Shown here: positions 36,481-48,066 of the stretch, in pieces
How the letters are laid out: each line of letters starts with the position of its first letter
Position numbering within the stretch: position 1 is the first letter of the stretch
Source: Flectonema sp. DT1601
Lineage: Eukaryota > Euglenozoa > Diplonemea > Diplonemida > Diplonemidae
DNA length: 64,000 nt
Direction: 5' to 3'
NCBI GenBank assembly: GCA_964019425.1
Contig: OZ025795.1
Location: 186,001 to 250,000 of the forward strand
The notes under the pieces: generated by a model
What the model saw: only the letters and a program-made list of their open reading frames with translations
Databases searched by the model: none
What the model was told of the DNA's origin: nothing
Translations under genes and position numbers: made by a program

Positions 36481-37132
36481 GATGTTACGATTCCCTTGGG
36501 ATAATAATTCCTCGAGTTTCAGGATGCGAGAAGCCGATCTCAACAGATTCCGTAATCGATGTTACAATATACGACATCAAACAAAAATACAAAAACACAA
36601 AAACACAAAAAAAAAAAAGAGAAAAAAACGCCGTTATAACGGTTCCTTTTGGAATAACAATTCCTCGTGTTTCAGGATGCGAGACCAAAGATTCCGCAAT
36701 CGATATTATAATTTATAACATCAAACAAAAAAAAGAAAATACAAACACAAACACAAAAAAAAATAATAACATAATACCTCTCTACTTGCTGATGAAGTTA
36801 CAAGCCAGTCAGGCGTCATTCTGTTCCATTAATAGGTAGTCGGTATTAATTAAGAACAACCAAAGGATAGAGAGCCACGACGAACCTAATCTGATAGAAG
36901 AGTATTCCGAAATAATAATTTCAAAAAAAAAAAAAAAAAAGGAAAAGAAGTGTTTGATGAGAGAGGAGTGAGATGGCAATTGCATCGGCTGCAAATACCT
37001 TACCCAATAAAAAAAAAAAAACAGCAGAATACAAAAAAAACTGATCACCTCTCGAAAGAATCCGTCACGGAGATAATATCATTAAATGTTACCTCAAAAA
37101 AACAAAGACGAGATCCATCTCAAAGAACCGAG
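35810..37132. other. Intergenic, A/T runs and a diverged tandem duplication
   Basis: Long T runs at about 35840-35860 and 35938-35961, and an A run at about 36450-36477. The + strand frame at 36202-36417 has no ATG and no recognisable product. A diverged duplication is listed separately. No gene is supported. Confidence 0.5.
36480..36735 (+). repeat. Diverged tandem duplication
   Basis: Two related units, about 36480-36585 and 36635-36735. Both carry TTCCTCG-GTTTCAGGATGCGAGA and a later CGCAATCGAT-like or GTAATCGAT stretch, then a poly-A-rich ATCAAACAAAA tail. They differ at many sites, so the duplication is old. The A-rich tails could mark retroposed copies. No coding function is seen. Confidence 0.55.
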
Positions 37133-38374
37133 CTAATAAACTTCTCTCCAACCAGCCCAGAAACCATAACAGAGAGCGAATATAAAACCATAAACAAGAA
37201 TACATCCATGGAACCTCGGAGTTAATACAATATAAAGATGCCAACCACGAGGATCATGAAATGATAAATAAAAAATAAGATACAAACATCCAAGAAGAGT
37301 TGAAATAAACAAATCCGCTGACGTCAGGTGTCGACGACCTCCACCAACTCCCATGTGATCCATTCCAGCGATGATGATATTCAAAAAGTGAACGTTTACT
37401 GGAAACCAATCAGTTTGCCATTTTAAAAATTCAATTCTTTGATCTTTCGTTTTCAAAATGAAAATTAAAGCAATTGGAAATATAACAACCCACCAAATAC
37501 CAACAACTGTTGACGCTCCTGTTAATGCTGGTGATCGAAGGTATTCGGCTACCCTTTCATATGGTTTTATCCATGTTCCAAGACCAGATAAGATCAATCG
37601 AAGTGTTAGTATATTCCAACTAGACATTGTGTAAGATGTCATTAGTACTTTTCGAAACATCTCTTTATCAGTTGTAAAGAATCGATAGATAGTTAAGCAA
37701 AGCATGTATGTTCCAAGAAGTAATCTCCAAATACCTCCAGCTGTTGTATTCCCTTCAAGGTCTTTACCTGATGTTCCTATAGGATATTGATCATAGCCTT
37801 CTTGAAATAAAGCAGCTATAAGAATTCCACAAAGAAATAATGATATAATTGCTACTGGAGACCATGGTCCTGCTCTTGCCCAATATGGTATGGCATTAAA
37901 CTCTGGAAACTCGTACACATCAATCCTCGTTTTCTTTTCGAATGTTGAGTCTGGTGTTTTCTTCTTCTCCTCCCAGTGAGGGTAAGCAGAAGGATTATTT
38001 TTAGTGTTTTTCACTTTCAAGGGAGTTCTAAGTACGGTGTTTATCTTACCACATACCCAAGCTCCTCCCTTTACAGTCATCCAGCCAAGATCACCTAATT
38101 TTGAATAAACTGGATATCCGTCTGACACTAATGAAGTTTTTACGTAGTTTCCGTCCATTCCAACTCGAGTGTTGTATACGCGCACCTCCGACGGTAGCTG
38201 CATTTCATGATTGATGGCAGCTTCTGTGAGAATCGCTAATCCTGCTTTGTAGCCGTTAACCTTCGGCATGCTTGATATTTCAACATCATTACTTTCTTGA
38301 GCATCGCCATTGTGTCCTTCTTCTATGTCATTCGGTGATTCGTCTTCGTCGGGTGCATTCTTTGTTTCGCACAT
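37133..38374 (-). CDS. Multi-pass membrane protein, unknown
   Basis: 413 residues from ATG 38374 (MCETKNAPDEDESPND). The frame is open upstream, but there it looks like leader sequence. An acidic cytosolic-type N-terminus of about 140 residues is followed by six or more hydrophobic helices: WSPVAIISLFLCGILIAALF, IWRLLLGTYMLCLTI, an STVVGIWWVVIFPIALIF stretch, LNIIIAG and LFISTLLGCLYLIFYLSF, and a final helix ending ALCYGFWAGWREVY. The late part, with conserved-looking HFLN and WHLY, faintly recalls FAR-17a/AIG1-like proteins. I would not assign that family without a search. There is no signal peptide. Confidence 0.7.
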   Translation of the reverse strand: MCETKNAPDEDESPNDIEEGHNGDAQESNDVEISSMPKVNGYKAGLAILTEAAINHEMQLPSEVRVYNTRVGMDGNYVKTSLVSDGYPVYSKLGDLGWMTVKGGAWVCGKINTVLRTPLKVKNTKNNPSAYPHWEEKKKTPDSTFEKKTRIDVYEFPEFNAIPYWARAGPWSPVAIISLFLCGILIAALFQEGYDQYPIGTSGKDLEGNTTAGGIWRLLLGTYMLCLTIYRFFTTDKEMFRKVLMTSYTMSSWNILTLRLILSGLGTWIKPYERVAEYLRSPALTGASTVVGIWWVVIFPIALIFILKTKDQRIEFLKWQTDWFPVNVHFLNIIIAGMDHMGVGGGRRHLTSADLFISTLLGCLYLIFYLSFHDPRGWHLYIVLTPRFHGCILVYGFIFALCYGFWAGWREVY

Positions 38375-38601
38375 CTTCTGATGATACAATATACTGAATA
38401 ATGATGTAATGATAGAGAACAAACGATAACAATAATTGATTATTTTGATGCGGATTGGCTGCAAGAAATTAAGTAATTTATTTCAATGAAGCCACCAAGT
38501 AGGACTCTGTGTATGTTAATAAAAAGACTAAATAAAAAAAACTACAGTACAAAATAACAGAAGGGGGGTTAGAGGATATAAATAACATGTTAGGGATGGT
38601 T

Positions 38602-39060
38602 CTATACTCCAGCTATGACATCGACCTTCGTACCTCCTAAAGAATGAACTCGGCATTTATGCTTCTCAAGGAACGTCTGCAGTCTATTGAAGGCATATAT
38701 TTCATCCCGAATACGCGTTCGTTCCTTCAGTTGACTTCGCCTAAGCTCAGCCTGAGATTTGGTAAACTCTTCAACGCGCTGCTGCTGTGTTGCAGCTCTC
38801 GATTTTCTTGTTGGAGATGCATAAGAAGCACATGACTGCTCTACCAAACTGCTTGGTACTTTATAAAGTGTTTTAGGTGACAGCAATGCCTCCTTAACAG
38901 GAACTACATCATCACTATACACACTACTACTGCAGCTTGATGTAAAGTCAACAAACTCACTGAACTCTGATCCAGGTGGTGATGGTGTTGTCATCCTCCC
39001 CAATGGGGGTGACATCGGTGGAGGTATTTCATCATTACTTCTGCTGAAGAAATTTCCCAT
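38602..39060 (-). CDS. Small protein with MGN start, possible N-myristoylation
   Basis: 152 residues. MGNFFSRSNDE fits an N-myristoylation start (Gly2, Ser6), followed by a Pro/Ser-rich stretch (PPPMSPPLGRMTTPSPPG). A likely coiled coil lies near 90-140 (QQQRVEEFTKSQAELRRSQL, RTRIRDEIYAF). The end, RVHSLGGTKVDVIAGV, is compact. Membrane attachment is inferred from the start alone. I do not recognise the family. Confidence 0.6.
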   Translation of the reverse strand: MGNFFSRSNDEIPPPMSPPLGRMTTPSPPGSEFSEFVDFTSSCSSSVYSDDVVPVKEALLSPKTLYKVPSSLVEQSCASYASPTRKSRAATQQQRVEEFTKSQAELRRSQLKERTRIRDEIYAFNRLQTFLEKHKCRVHSLGGTKVDVIAGV

Positions 39061-39253
39061 TTATTTATCTTTAAAAGATCATTTCTTTTTTTTGAGAGAA
39101 GAATATAACATAAAATAAAAACTCTTATAAGCTTTTCAAATAAACTGAGCTACTCTTCACCAGTGGATCTTGTGATGGATGCTTAAAAACTAAAAAGTGT
39201 AAATCAAAAATTGTACTCGGAACGCGCAGTGCCGCTCCTCGCAAATAGCAGGG

Positions 39254-39282
39254 TAACTAACTAACTAACTGACTGACTGACC
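39254..39282. repeat. Tetranucleotide microsatellite
   Basis: (TAAC)4 followed by (TGAC)3, a short simple repeat in the gap between two small genes. Confidence 0.9.
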
Positions 39283-39337
39283 ACAAAACAATAATAGTAT
39301 GAAGGAATAATACCGCAACACTGTTGAAGAATTATTC

Positions 39338-39684
39338 TCAAGGATGCCATTCACAGTATGATAAGCCAGATGCTTTCTGTTGTGTTGTTGAATGGAATGT
39401 TGTTATTAAATTGGTATTCCTTTTAATAATAAAAAGTATACCTTTTCTACTAACCTGCCAGCGTGTTTGTCTTCTTTGCTGTAAAGTGGAACTGTCGCAA
39501 GAAGACCCGACAATGCACCGATTGACGCTCCAGCAACAGTAGCGCCAGTTGCTATTTCACCCATCATGAATGCAGCTGCTGATCCTCCTCCCATTGCGCC
39601 ACCAGCCATTCCAATCGCATTCTCAGGTTTTGCATTGTGAACTACACACGGACTTTCCTTTGTACATTCCCTACCGCATCCCAT
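39338..39684 (-). CDS. Small glycine-zipper protein with MGC start
   Basis: Exons 39684-39442 and 39376-39338 give 93 residues. The donor is GTATAC, the acceptor CAACACAACAG, and the phase is 0. The N-terminus MGCGRECTKESPC could be myristoylated and palmitoylated. The middle is a Gly/Ala-rich helix with small residues every three to four positions (GMAGGAMGGGSAAAFMMGE, GATVAGASIGALSGLLA), as in glycine-zipper membrane proteins. It ends KASGLSYCEWHP. Without the intron the frame runs on to a stop at 39406. The function is unknown. Confidence 0.6.
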
Positions 39685-39955
39685 GTGTGTGGGTTACCCT
39701 TCTCTTTTTGTTAATGTGTAAATACCAACCTGTTTGATGGGAAATAATATAAATTAGTTTACAGATCTTCGTCTTCTCTAATTGTTGTCTGCATCTCATA
39801 CTACGACCTGGTTAAGTTTAAATTATAAAACACAAAAAACCTCACTATGATTACCCAACGAGTAGTAACGCCCGCGTGTTTAGCAATTGTACCGCAATAG
39901 AGAGGCATACAGGCTAGTGGATAAGAAACAAAAGTTACTGATTTTCGTTAGGCGG

Positions 39956-42881
39956 CTACGAGTCTAGAAAGTTCTGTGTTGGGTTGGTGTTGTTTTATTT
40001 ATTTATTTTTATATAACATAACAAATCTCAAACAGTAATGGCAAACCTTAATGTGGTCTGAGGCAGATGTTGTGGTGACTTCTCGCAATTCTGATAGAGA
40101 GTCGATCATTGAGTTGATGTCTTCTTTTAGTGGAATCCATCTCCTATGTTTGTTTAATTTATATATAAAAAATGTTTTTTTATATTTTTTAAAAACAATA
40201 ATAAAACAAACAAACCTATCAGTAGATGCCGTAATTTTTGTACTAATCGGAATTTCGTCAATATTTTTATTATTCGTCGGAGATGAGATGGTAATTGGTT
40301 CTATCAGGTCAGTTGGTAACATCGATTTCAAAACAGAAATTATTTGTATTCTCAATTCAAACAGTGTATTAGTTATAGACTTTGACTCATCTTGTTGAGA
40401 TTCTCTGAGTGAACTGCGAACCACATGTAAAAGTAATCCTTTCAGTGACACCATCAGAACGTCTCTATATTTATACGATTCAAAATCAACGTCTTTCGCA
40501 CCTGCTTCAAGAGCTTGTGCAACACCACGTGCTGCTAACGGAAGTGTAAGTGATGCTCGTGGAAATTTTGTTAGGGCTGAAAGGGCCCAACAAGCCTGTA
40601 TACGAACTTTAAAATTAACTTCTGTATGTAATATCACACACAATCTTGATACCAATCGTGCTAAAGACTCGATGCTGGCATCAGTCTGACGCAGGGTAGG
40701 GTTGCGGAATATTTGTGCTACAGCGTAAGCTGTATTCCAACGAACTTTAACGTTTGGGTCGTCAAATTCCATGAGAAGAGCCTGCAAGACTTCTTCAATT
40801 TTTCCCTCGTAGAGGAGGCCGCTGTTTCCGAGTGCTCGAACGACGTTCCAGGGAGTCTTACCATTATACTTTCCTAGTTGGTGGACACATGTGTGGACTA
40901 CTTTTGATATTATGTGTTGATCTCCAACTCCCATTGTCTCACGCATCTGATCACAGAATGACGCTATTGCCCAAGCAGCCTTCTGATGAAGACCTTGTTG
41001 ACTCACTTCAAACATACTTAATAATACATCCGCAACTACCTTTCGTCTTTCCATTATTCTTTTTGAAGGAGCCCAGCTTCCTAATACTCTCGCAACTGCT
41101 CCACGTGTGGCGGGATTACCAGAAGAAGAACTAATTACAATATCAAATAATGTACTAAATTCTGTTTCAGGAATAGAATCAAGTAACGAAGGTGGGATGT
41201 TTCCGAGAACAGCAATCGCATGACTTTTAACTGCGGCTACGGCATCATTACAAAGAGGAACGACAATAGAGAGCATAATTTTGATTAGAATTTTAGGCTT
41301 TCCAGCTAAGACACATCTGTTGGTGACCATTTCAGCTCCAGTTGGTCTTCGCTGAAGAGAACCAGCCTGAGTTATTGTATCTGACGAAGCACCTGGTGGT
41401 AGAATCGCTGGTCCAAAACAACTAAAATCAATAACAGGTATCTCATCACTTGATCCCAACACAGTTGGAACACCTTCCGAAACTGTACTTAGAAATGTTA
41501 AAGTAATCAACCTCGAAGTCTGATCAATCCCTTCTTGTAACACTCTTACTAAATCTAATAATGTTTCCCAATGTTTCTCAACTACTTCTGGATAGTTGTG
41601 TGCTGCTGCTGTCCATAACTTTATTGATTCGTATCTGTAAGCAACAGGAGATCCCTGTCTTGCTATAGAACAGGTCTGTTCATGAAGATAAGTACAAGTT
41701 TTGAAAGACAACTCCATCTCCGGAAAGGGTCTTTTTGTTCCAAGCATAGCAGCCAGTAGTTGGATTGCTGCGATGACGACTCCCTTTTCTCTTTGCAACG
41801 GACAAACCAACGCTGCAATCGTTGGTAGTAATTCAGAACAGCTTTTAGCTAAGTTAGGAAGTGAATGGAAGGGAGTAACATTTACAATTGCTTGTAAAAG
41901 ATGCAAGACTGCTGTCAGGTATTGAGGACTCGTATCTGGTTGTTTAACAGCAAACACTGCATTCACATGAGCCTGATACAAAATGCATCCTAATTTCTCA
42001 GAGTACGACATATAAGAACGTGCTTCAGACATTGGAGCTGCTTGAGTCATAATCTGTGTGGTATGTTCTATTAAGTGACATGCAGCATTACTTGCTTGTA
42101 TTCTTACTCTGTGTGAAGGATCGTACAACATCAGTCCCAACAGTGTTGAGTCACCAACACTTACATCATGTTCTGGTAATAGTGATAATGAATGAGCTAG
42201 GATTCCTTGTTTCTTCTTTGGAAAACATGATCTAAAGAATGTATTTAGTGAATTAATTGCATGATAACGTGTTTCTTCTTTAGAGTCTTCGTCTTCCCCA
42301 ACAGATTCCTTAGAAGGAGCAGTCAGAGTATAAGGTCTTAAAGTAGATAGCAGCTTCATGGTTTGCTCATCTGACAACGATGGACACCAAGCAAGTGAAA
42401 TACCTAAAGCTCTAAGAAGGATGGCACAATGTTTATCAGTTAAGTTTAGTTCGATTCTTTCTCTAATTAGTTGCATAGATTTAGTAACAGTTTCTTCACA
42501 AAGAGATGGTGATCGTCCTGCTAGTGTTGGTAGTTGAAGATCAATTCTATAGTCTTGAAGGAGGAGATTAACTTCACTGACAGCGTCTTCAGTGAATTGA
42601 CCTCCTCCGAGTAGAATTTGATCTGATTTGCTTATAATTGAACTTCCTCCTCCTCGAGATTTTCTTTTATCAGATCCGTTTGATCGATAACCGTCACTGC
42701 TGTAGTATCCTCTCTTGTCGTTAGGCTTTCCATCTCTCCAATTATCACTGTCCCAACCCGATTTCTTTACTGGCATTGGTCTTCCTGTCTTCTTTAAAAC
42801 TGTTTCTGCATCCACTACTTTAGCTTCACTTTCTTTCTCTTCTCTTGCTTTCCATTTTGGTTGCCACGAAGGTGTGGTCAT
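39956..42881 (-). CDS. HEAT-repeat protein, HEATR6-like
   Basis: Exons 42881-40216, 40143-40047 and 39973-39956 give 926 residues. Donors are GTTTGT and GTTTGC; acceptors are CATAG and AACACAG. A low-complexity basic N-terminus of about 85 residues precedes an alpha-helical domain (about 90-260) like the N-terminal HEATR6 domain (DUF4042), then ARM/HEAT repeats. Landmarks are LMLYDPSHRVRIQASNAAC and the late run VRALGNSGLLYEGKIEEVL, DDPNVKVRWNTAYAVAQIFR, NFKVRIQACWALSALTKFP, which match the HEATR6 C-terminal pattern. Human HEATR6 is about 1,180 residues. The product is probably a soluble scaffold; the biochemical role of this family is poorly known. The last six-codon exon (NFLDS) is inferred from splice signals. 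Confidence 0.8.
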
Positions 42882-43510
42882 CGTTCCGGCTGTTTGAGAA
42901 CAAAATTGAAGGAGAAAAAAAAACCATCCAGAACATCAATACCCATTGACCCAAATCAAGAAGTCACACGAGATTGTTCTTCAGCTGGTTGTGAATGAAA
43001 TAATTAAATAGAGGAAGAAGAAGGTATTCTGGGGTGTCAATGTGGTTTATTAAACGAATTGTCTGTCCAAAAAAAAAAAAAAAAAGTAAGAAAAATCAAA
43101 CGGTTCCATAAAATTCAAATAGTATTGAACTCAGGTAAAGCATCATTTTGAAAATAAAAACAAACTGATGACAAACGAAACACAAAATTTATAAATACCA
43201 AACGCGGAAAAAATGTGACTACTCGTAAGGCGTCGTATTCGTAGGCTTTGAAAACTACGATAAAATAATTTAAAAAAAAGGTTTTGTATTAAAAAAAAAG
43301 AAAAGAACAAAAGAAACTCAATACAATCAATACACATAGGCCGAATGGCAGTCTTCGCTAAATCGCTCGTAGATTTTTTTTTTTTTTTTTTTGAATTTAA
43401 TCTCACAAGGATCGGCACTGAGTTGAAACAGCGATAAAAAAGAACGAAGAAGAAAAGAGACATAAACACATTGTACCCTGGTGATGTTTACAGTGGTCAG
43501 CTTAAGTTAA
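42882..43510. other. Intergenic, no gene seen
   Basis: A/T runs at about 43064-43085 and 43374-43392. Open frames on the minus strand (43143-43469) are low-complexity Phe-rich readings of T runs. A pyrimidine/AAACAG site 10 bases before the HEATR6-like ATG may be a 5' intron or trans-splice acceptor. Confidence 0.5.
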
Positions 43511-43733
43511 TATTAATATTTATCAGTCAATCAAAAAAAAGCAAAATTTCGTAGGACAACAAACAAGTTGGTTTCGGGCTAAGATTAAAAACAATCTTTC
43601 TTCGGACCATTCCCCTTACCCAGCCCTCTTCAGCGAAGAAAGCAAGGGGGACACTGCGGTGTCCTACTCATCGCGTTTGCCCTTCTCAGCCAAGGGCAAC
43701 ATGGTTATTTCTTTCACCATTTAACACAGTCCC
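43511..43733 (-). ncRNA. Candidate structured RNA or SINE-like insertion
   Basis: A segment more GC-rich than its surroundings, with three clean hairpins: TTGCCCTT/AAGGGCAA (43677-43699), GGACAC/GTGTCC (43649-43664) and AAGATT/AATCTT (about 43581-43598). It is flanked by 13-bp direct repeats (CAGCTTAAGTTAA at 43498-43510 and 43734-43746), as target-site duplications would be. Read on the minus strand, it has an A-box-like TGGCTGAGAAGG and ends in T8, a Pol III-type terminator. No known RNA family was recognised; spliceosomal RNAs, SRP RNA and U3 were considered. The strand is inferred from the T8. Confidence 0.35.
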
Positions 43734-43912
43734 CAGCTTAAGTTAAATAGTCACCAACACGATGAAGTGGTAGCGTAAGTATGACAAGAAAATAGAAATA
43801 AATCAACTATAACTGGACGACCAATGTTATCATTTTCGATAAAAAATTAATAAAAATACAAGTCTGGATTTATTTTTTTGTTGGAATCAAATAACTACAA
43901 CTTCAATACTTC

Positions 43913-46078
43913 TTATCCAGAAGGAAATATTTCCCTACCAGTTGATATGTCAACGACAAGAGTAACAGCAGCTCCCAAACACAAGAACACTAACACCGCA
44001 TAAAATGCATCAGGAAGAGTAATCGCATTCGCAATTTTCCATCCAATTGGAGTACTATTCAAAGATGTAAAGTAAGACAGCGTTGGTGACCATGTGCTGG
44101 GATCAAATTGGATTCGTAAATGAGAAGCTTGCTCTGAAATCCTCCACTCATAGTGATTCAAAAAGTTCGTAAGCATTGATTGTCTTCGGGAATTCCATCC
44201 GCAAAGTAACCAAAAATACACACCTCCTGTCACAAAAAAAGAAGCCAACAGTAAGTCAATATTATCTGACTTATTTTCGTATCGGAGTCTAACTCCCCAT
44301 GCGATTGCTGACGTACAGTTTAACATCAGAAACAATAATATCCATCCCCAAGACTTATTCATTTCCAATTGGAGTAATCTCATTGCACTGCTGCTTTCGA
44401 TTGCAGATCTCCATCCTTTGCCTTGTGAGACGGCGAAGTCGAATCTTGCTTTTGCCTGTTTTGTTGTATGTGTTTATTCCGATTGAATAAAAACATATAA
44501 AAAATAAAAAAAAGAAGAACTGTAATAATCACATACCGTTACTTCAAGTGGCGGTACGGTATCACCAAGTATACTCCATTGAATAACTGAAGTTGATCGG
44601 AAGTGAAGCATTGTACTGTACATCGTCAATAACCCTAGTGGGAGTAGAATCGCTTCAGAGACTTGTCTGCTGTTATCATCAGACATGTTAACGATTACTA
44701 CAACCAGTGATGCCGTCCAATGGCTAAAAACAAATGCTAAAAGAACATAATTTTGATATGAATTGAGAAAATGAACTGCTTGCTTACAACACTGCTTATT
44801 CACCATATTATTTCTATGAGACAACGATGCAAGAAAGGTTCTTGATATCGAACGATACTTATACAGAGATAGGATCTCTTGAAGAACTAACAATACCCAC
44901 ATGGTTCCCAGTAAAGCAGGTCCGTACTCCTTTGGTAAGGAGTGGTGAGATACTGATGAGTCAGGAATAACCCATAAAATTAACAATGAAATATAACCAA
45001 GAATTCGAAGTACTATGACTGCCGGATGATTAATTGCAAAAACTATTTTTGAAAACACAACAGACCATGCTGATGAAGGCCAACGTCTCTTAGCCGACAC
45101 ACTCAAAGGGAATCGACCTTCATTCATGGCCACCGGCAGAAGCGCTTCAGCCTCATCATCCGTCAGGTCATACGAATCGCGCTGTTTCTTTTCTTTCTTC
45201 TTTTTTCTAGAGTCTCTTTTACTTGCCAATGAGACATTTGGAAGGTACGAAGCTGGGGGAGTTACACTTATTTCTGTTTGAAGAATAGGCCTATCAGCAG
45301 TTAAACTCAACCCTGCAACAGGCTGCAGTGAACCATTTCCATTATTAACAATATCATAATTAGGTGGTGGTTGAGACGTAGGAGAAGGATCAAATGAATT
45401 GTTTTGAGTGTCGTAATTATCGATGTCATCATCCGATGGGTTTGGTGAGATGACACCACCGTGTTTCTTTCTTGTGATCTCAATATAGTATAACGTAGCA
45501 TCAGTACATCCTTCGAAGTTCGCATCCCTAGCTGGAGCTGCGATAAATAGCCGTTCTCGTTTTTTCGAACCCACAAGCTCAGCTAAAATTGAATTCTGAT
45601 CTACACACTCTGCTAATGACAGCTGGCATTTTTCGTTAACTTTTTCTTCTAGAGAGAAGCACCAGCCTTCTCTGCGGATGTCAAAGGCAATCAAATTAAC
45701 ACGAAGGAGATCTTGCTTCGTTAGTGGTGGTCCAACTCCAGGCTTATGAGTACATTTCATCCTCGCTATACTACCACTAGCTAACCAAGAACAGACGACG
45801 TATTTTTGATAGAATTCCATTCCCTCATCGTCAAAGTAGACTTTCACTACAGCACCTCCGTTCATGGTAAATTCAAACCAAAGTTCTTCTCCAGAACGTA
45901 ATTCTATTGGTGTTGGAGGGTTGCATTTTCCTGATATTTCTAACGTGTGAGTTAATCCGTCAGATGATATCGACAGCGTGTACACACCTCCCTTTCGATA
46001 TATTACTACCTCACCTTCTCTTTCTCTCTCAAAGTTTACCAAAGCGAGGGAGTTGTAGAGGTCAAGTGTATCATCCAT
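43913..46078 (-). CDS. Multi-pass membrane protein with large soluble N-terminus
   Basis: Exons 46078-44537 and 44455-43913 give 694 residues. The donor is GTATGT, the acceptor ACAAAACAG, and the phase is 0. Residues 1-205 look beta-rich and soluble (GGVYTLSISSDGLTHTLEIS). An Asn/Pro-rich linker and a very basic stretch (KRDSRKKKKEKKQRD) follow. From about 330 on there are eight or so hydrophobic helices, for example VIVLRILGYISLLILWVIP, LLGTMWVLLVLQEILSLY and GWILLFLMLNCTSAIAWGV, with VLVFLCLGAAVTLVVDI near the end. There is no signal peptide. Transporter, receptor or sensor roles are all possible. No family was recognised. Confidence 0.7.
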
Positions 46079-46284
46079 TTTTGTTACTTATATTTGTTTT
46101 GGTGTTTTCTTTTTTTTTTCGCGTACGATACTCCCAGCTGGTTGGTTAGAAAGTTAACTTTAGAATTTTGACATAGTAAAAAAAAAAGAAATACGAAATT
46201 ACTCTCTTCTCTTTTAATGACAAAAAAGTTATTTAGACTAATCTAAATAATGAATTGTCAAAAAAAATAATCTCTCAAAAACTA

Positions 46285-46665
46285 CTATTGAATACGTATG
46301 CTAAGAGCATCCTTAAGGTAACCTTTCTCATTCTCATGGAATATCTGATTAAGTTCATCCTCTACAGGTAATATAGGTTTTGTAAAACTACTGTCACCCC
46401 ACAACACTAACCATCCAGCTGTTTCTTCAATCCATACTTTTTTTCCAACAAGGCTCTCCCACCCGCTTGTTTCTATTAGGGCTGTCTTTTTATCTAACAA
46501 ATGACACTGTCTAGCGCAGTTATAGTAACCAACTACTCCAGACTTCTCTTGACTACCATGGTGACCAGGAGCGTATATGTGCTGGGCTTTGTATGTATCA
46601 TCAGCTATGGTCAGGGACAGTGACACTACCAACATCAATACCCTTACTATTGACGCGAACTTCAT
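46285..46665 (-). CDS. Small secreted or luminal protein
   Basis: 126 residues from ATG 46665, chosen because it starts a signal peptide (MKFASIVRVLMLVVSLSLTI, then A-D-D). The mature part is about 105 residues with two cysteines (YYNCARQCHLLDKK), a Trp-rich centre (ETSGWESLVGKK, VWIEETAGWLVLWGD) and a charged tail. The longer frame upstream has no better start. The function and family are unknown. Confidence 0.6.
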   Translation of the reverse strand: MKFASIVRVLMLVVSLSLTIADDTYKAQHIYAPGHHGSQEKSGVVGYYNCARQCHLLDKKTALIETSGWESLVGKKVWIEETAGWLVLWGDSSFTKPILPVEDELNQIFHENEKGYLKDALSIRIQ

Positions 46666-48066
46666 ATTTTTGAAATCAACGCTTGTGTAGAGAATAGAAG
46701 GCAATGGATAGAATACAACTTTGTGCACTAAATCAAAAAGATAGAATACGTAGCCCAGTCCACAAGATCTGATTTCTTAATGTCCATCGGTGCTCGCCAT
46801 GACTGGCTTGCATATATTTACTGATAAAAAGTTAACTAATTAAGAAGCAACACTACACTACATTCAATCTAAGGACTGTACGACTTATATGGATGGCTAT
46901 GATTTGATGAAGCCGTCGGGGAACTGGACACCAAAAAAGGGGGAACTACGTGCGGGTGAAACAAAAGACAAATAAGTTGTTCATCACAAGAACTCTGTGT
47001 CTTTTCTTAAGTAAGGCCAATACTCCTTTAAGTATCCAGGATAAGGCTTCTTCCAAAGATATTGATCACATCAAAAAGAAGAAAAAAAACGAGAAAAAAA
47101 GGACAGAAAGACCCTCTCTCAACAAGCAGAATTAATGAACCTAAACATACCACCTCACACGCCCACAAAAGCCAATAATTAGTTCTTTTTTTTTTTTTTT
47201 TGTGGGCACAGTGACCCCGGTCCGAAGGAGTGAAGTAACAGAAATGCAAATGGGATGGGGAAAAGGTCTAAAACACAATTATTAGAATACGCGCTGAACA
47301 GCGCCTCGAGAAAGCCGCTCACGTAGCGGTGATCAGTAGAAAGTTACAACACTCACTCGTATTGCTGAATTGTAAGGGACTTGCCGAACAGGTGTATCAA
47401 CACCTATTTGACACACCGCTAGAGGTGACGCAAGAGGCTCAACAGATATTATTGTGTTAGCCTATTCTCTAACGTACGCAGATTCAATTCAGAATTTACT
47501 CCCAGTCGACTGCTTTGACATAACTGTTCAGTTTCTGGACGAAAACTGTAAATCCGGTTAGACCGCAAGAACTAGCATACAAAGGTTGTTCGGTTTTTTA
47601 AAAGAAAAAAAACGTGTTATTATGAAATGTTGAAATTTTGCATTTTTGGTGTTCCAGTCCCCCACATGATTTTTACGGGAGGGAGTGGTGAAACAGAATC
47701 GAAGAAAGGAAAAAGATTACACTATAGAAAAGGAATGAAAAAAAAAAAAAAAAATGGGGGGAAAAAAAGAAACAATGCCGAGGAGTCAGCTCTCCTCCCA
47801 CAGAGGTAAGGGATACCTTTCCTCTTTCTTGTCTATCTAGTTATTTTTCTCTCCTTTATTTGTGTTGAGTCAACGGCGAATGTAAACACTTTCAAGAATA
47901 GGCACAAATCTACACAAATAGCCATATCTACTATCTACCTGGCTTTCAACTGTACTGCTTCGTGGGTACTCCACGATGGGCAGCTCAGCTGCAAGACTGA
48001 CTAGTCTTGTGCTTGGCTATCCGTGAACTAAGACAGTTTTAGTACTACGCTGTCACAAACATATTA
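46666..48066. other. Gene-poor stretch with exon-like + strand fragments
   Basis: No complete gene. Two + strand stretches read like protein. At about 46878-46974 the frame gives MDGYDLMKPSGNWTPKKGEL and ends TAA. At 47276-47461 it gives RAEQRLEKAAHVAVISRKLQ, then HSLVLLNCKGLAEQVYQHLF, and ends TAG. Neither joins the other at matching phase with window-type splice sites, so they may be relics of one decayed gene. The remainder holds A/T runs. Confidence 0.35.

Noticed and set aside
43511-43733. U2 or U3 small RNA
   Set aside because: GGCTAAGATTAA resembles the U2 5' region on the + strand, but the branch-recognition sequence and Sm site are absent. No U3 boxes are present.
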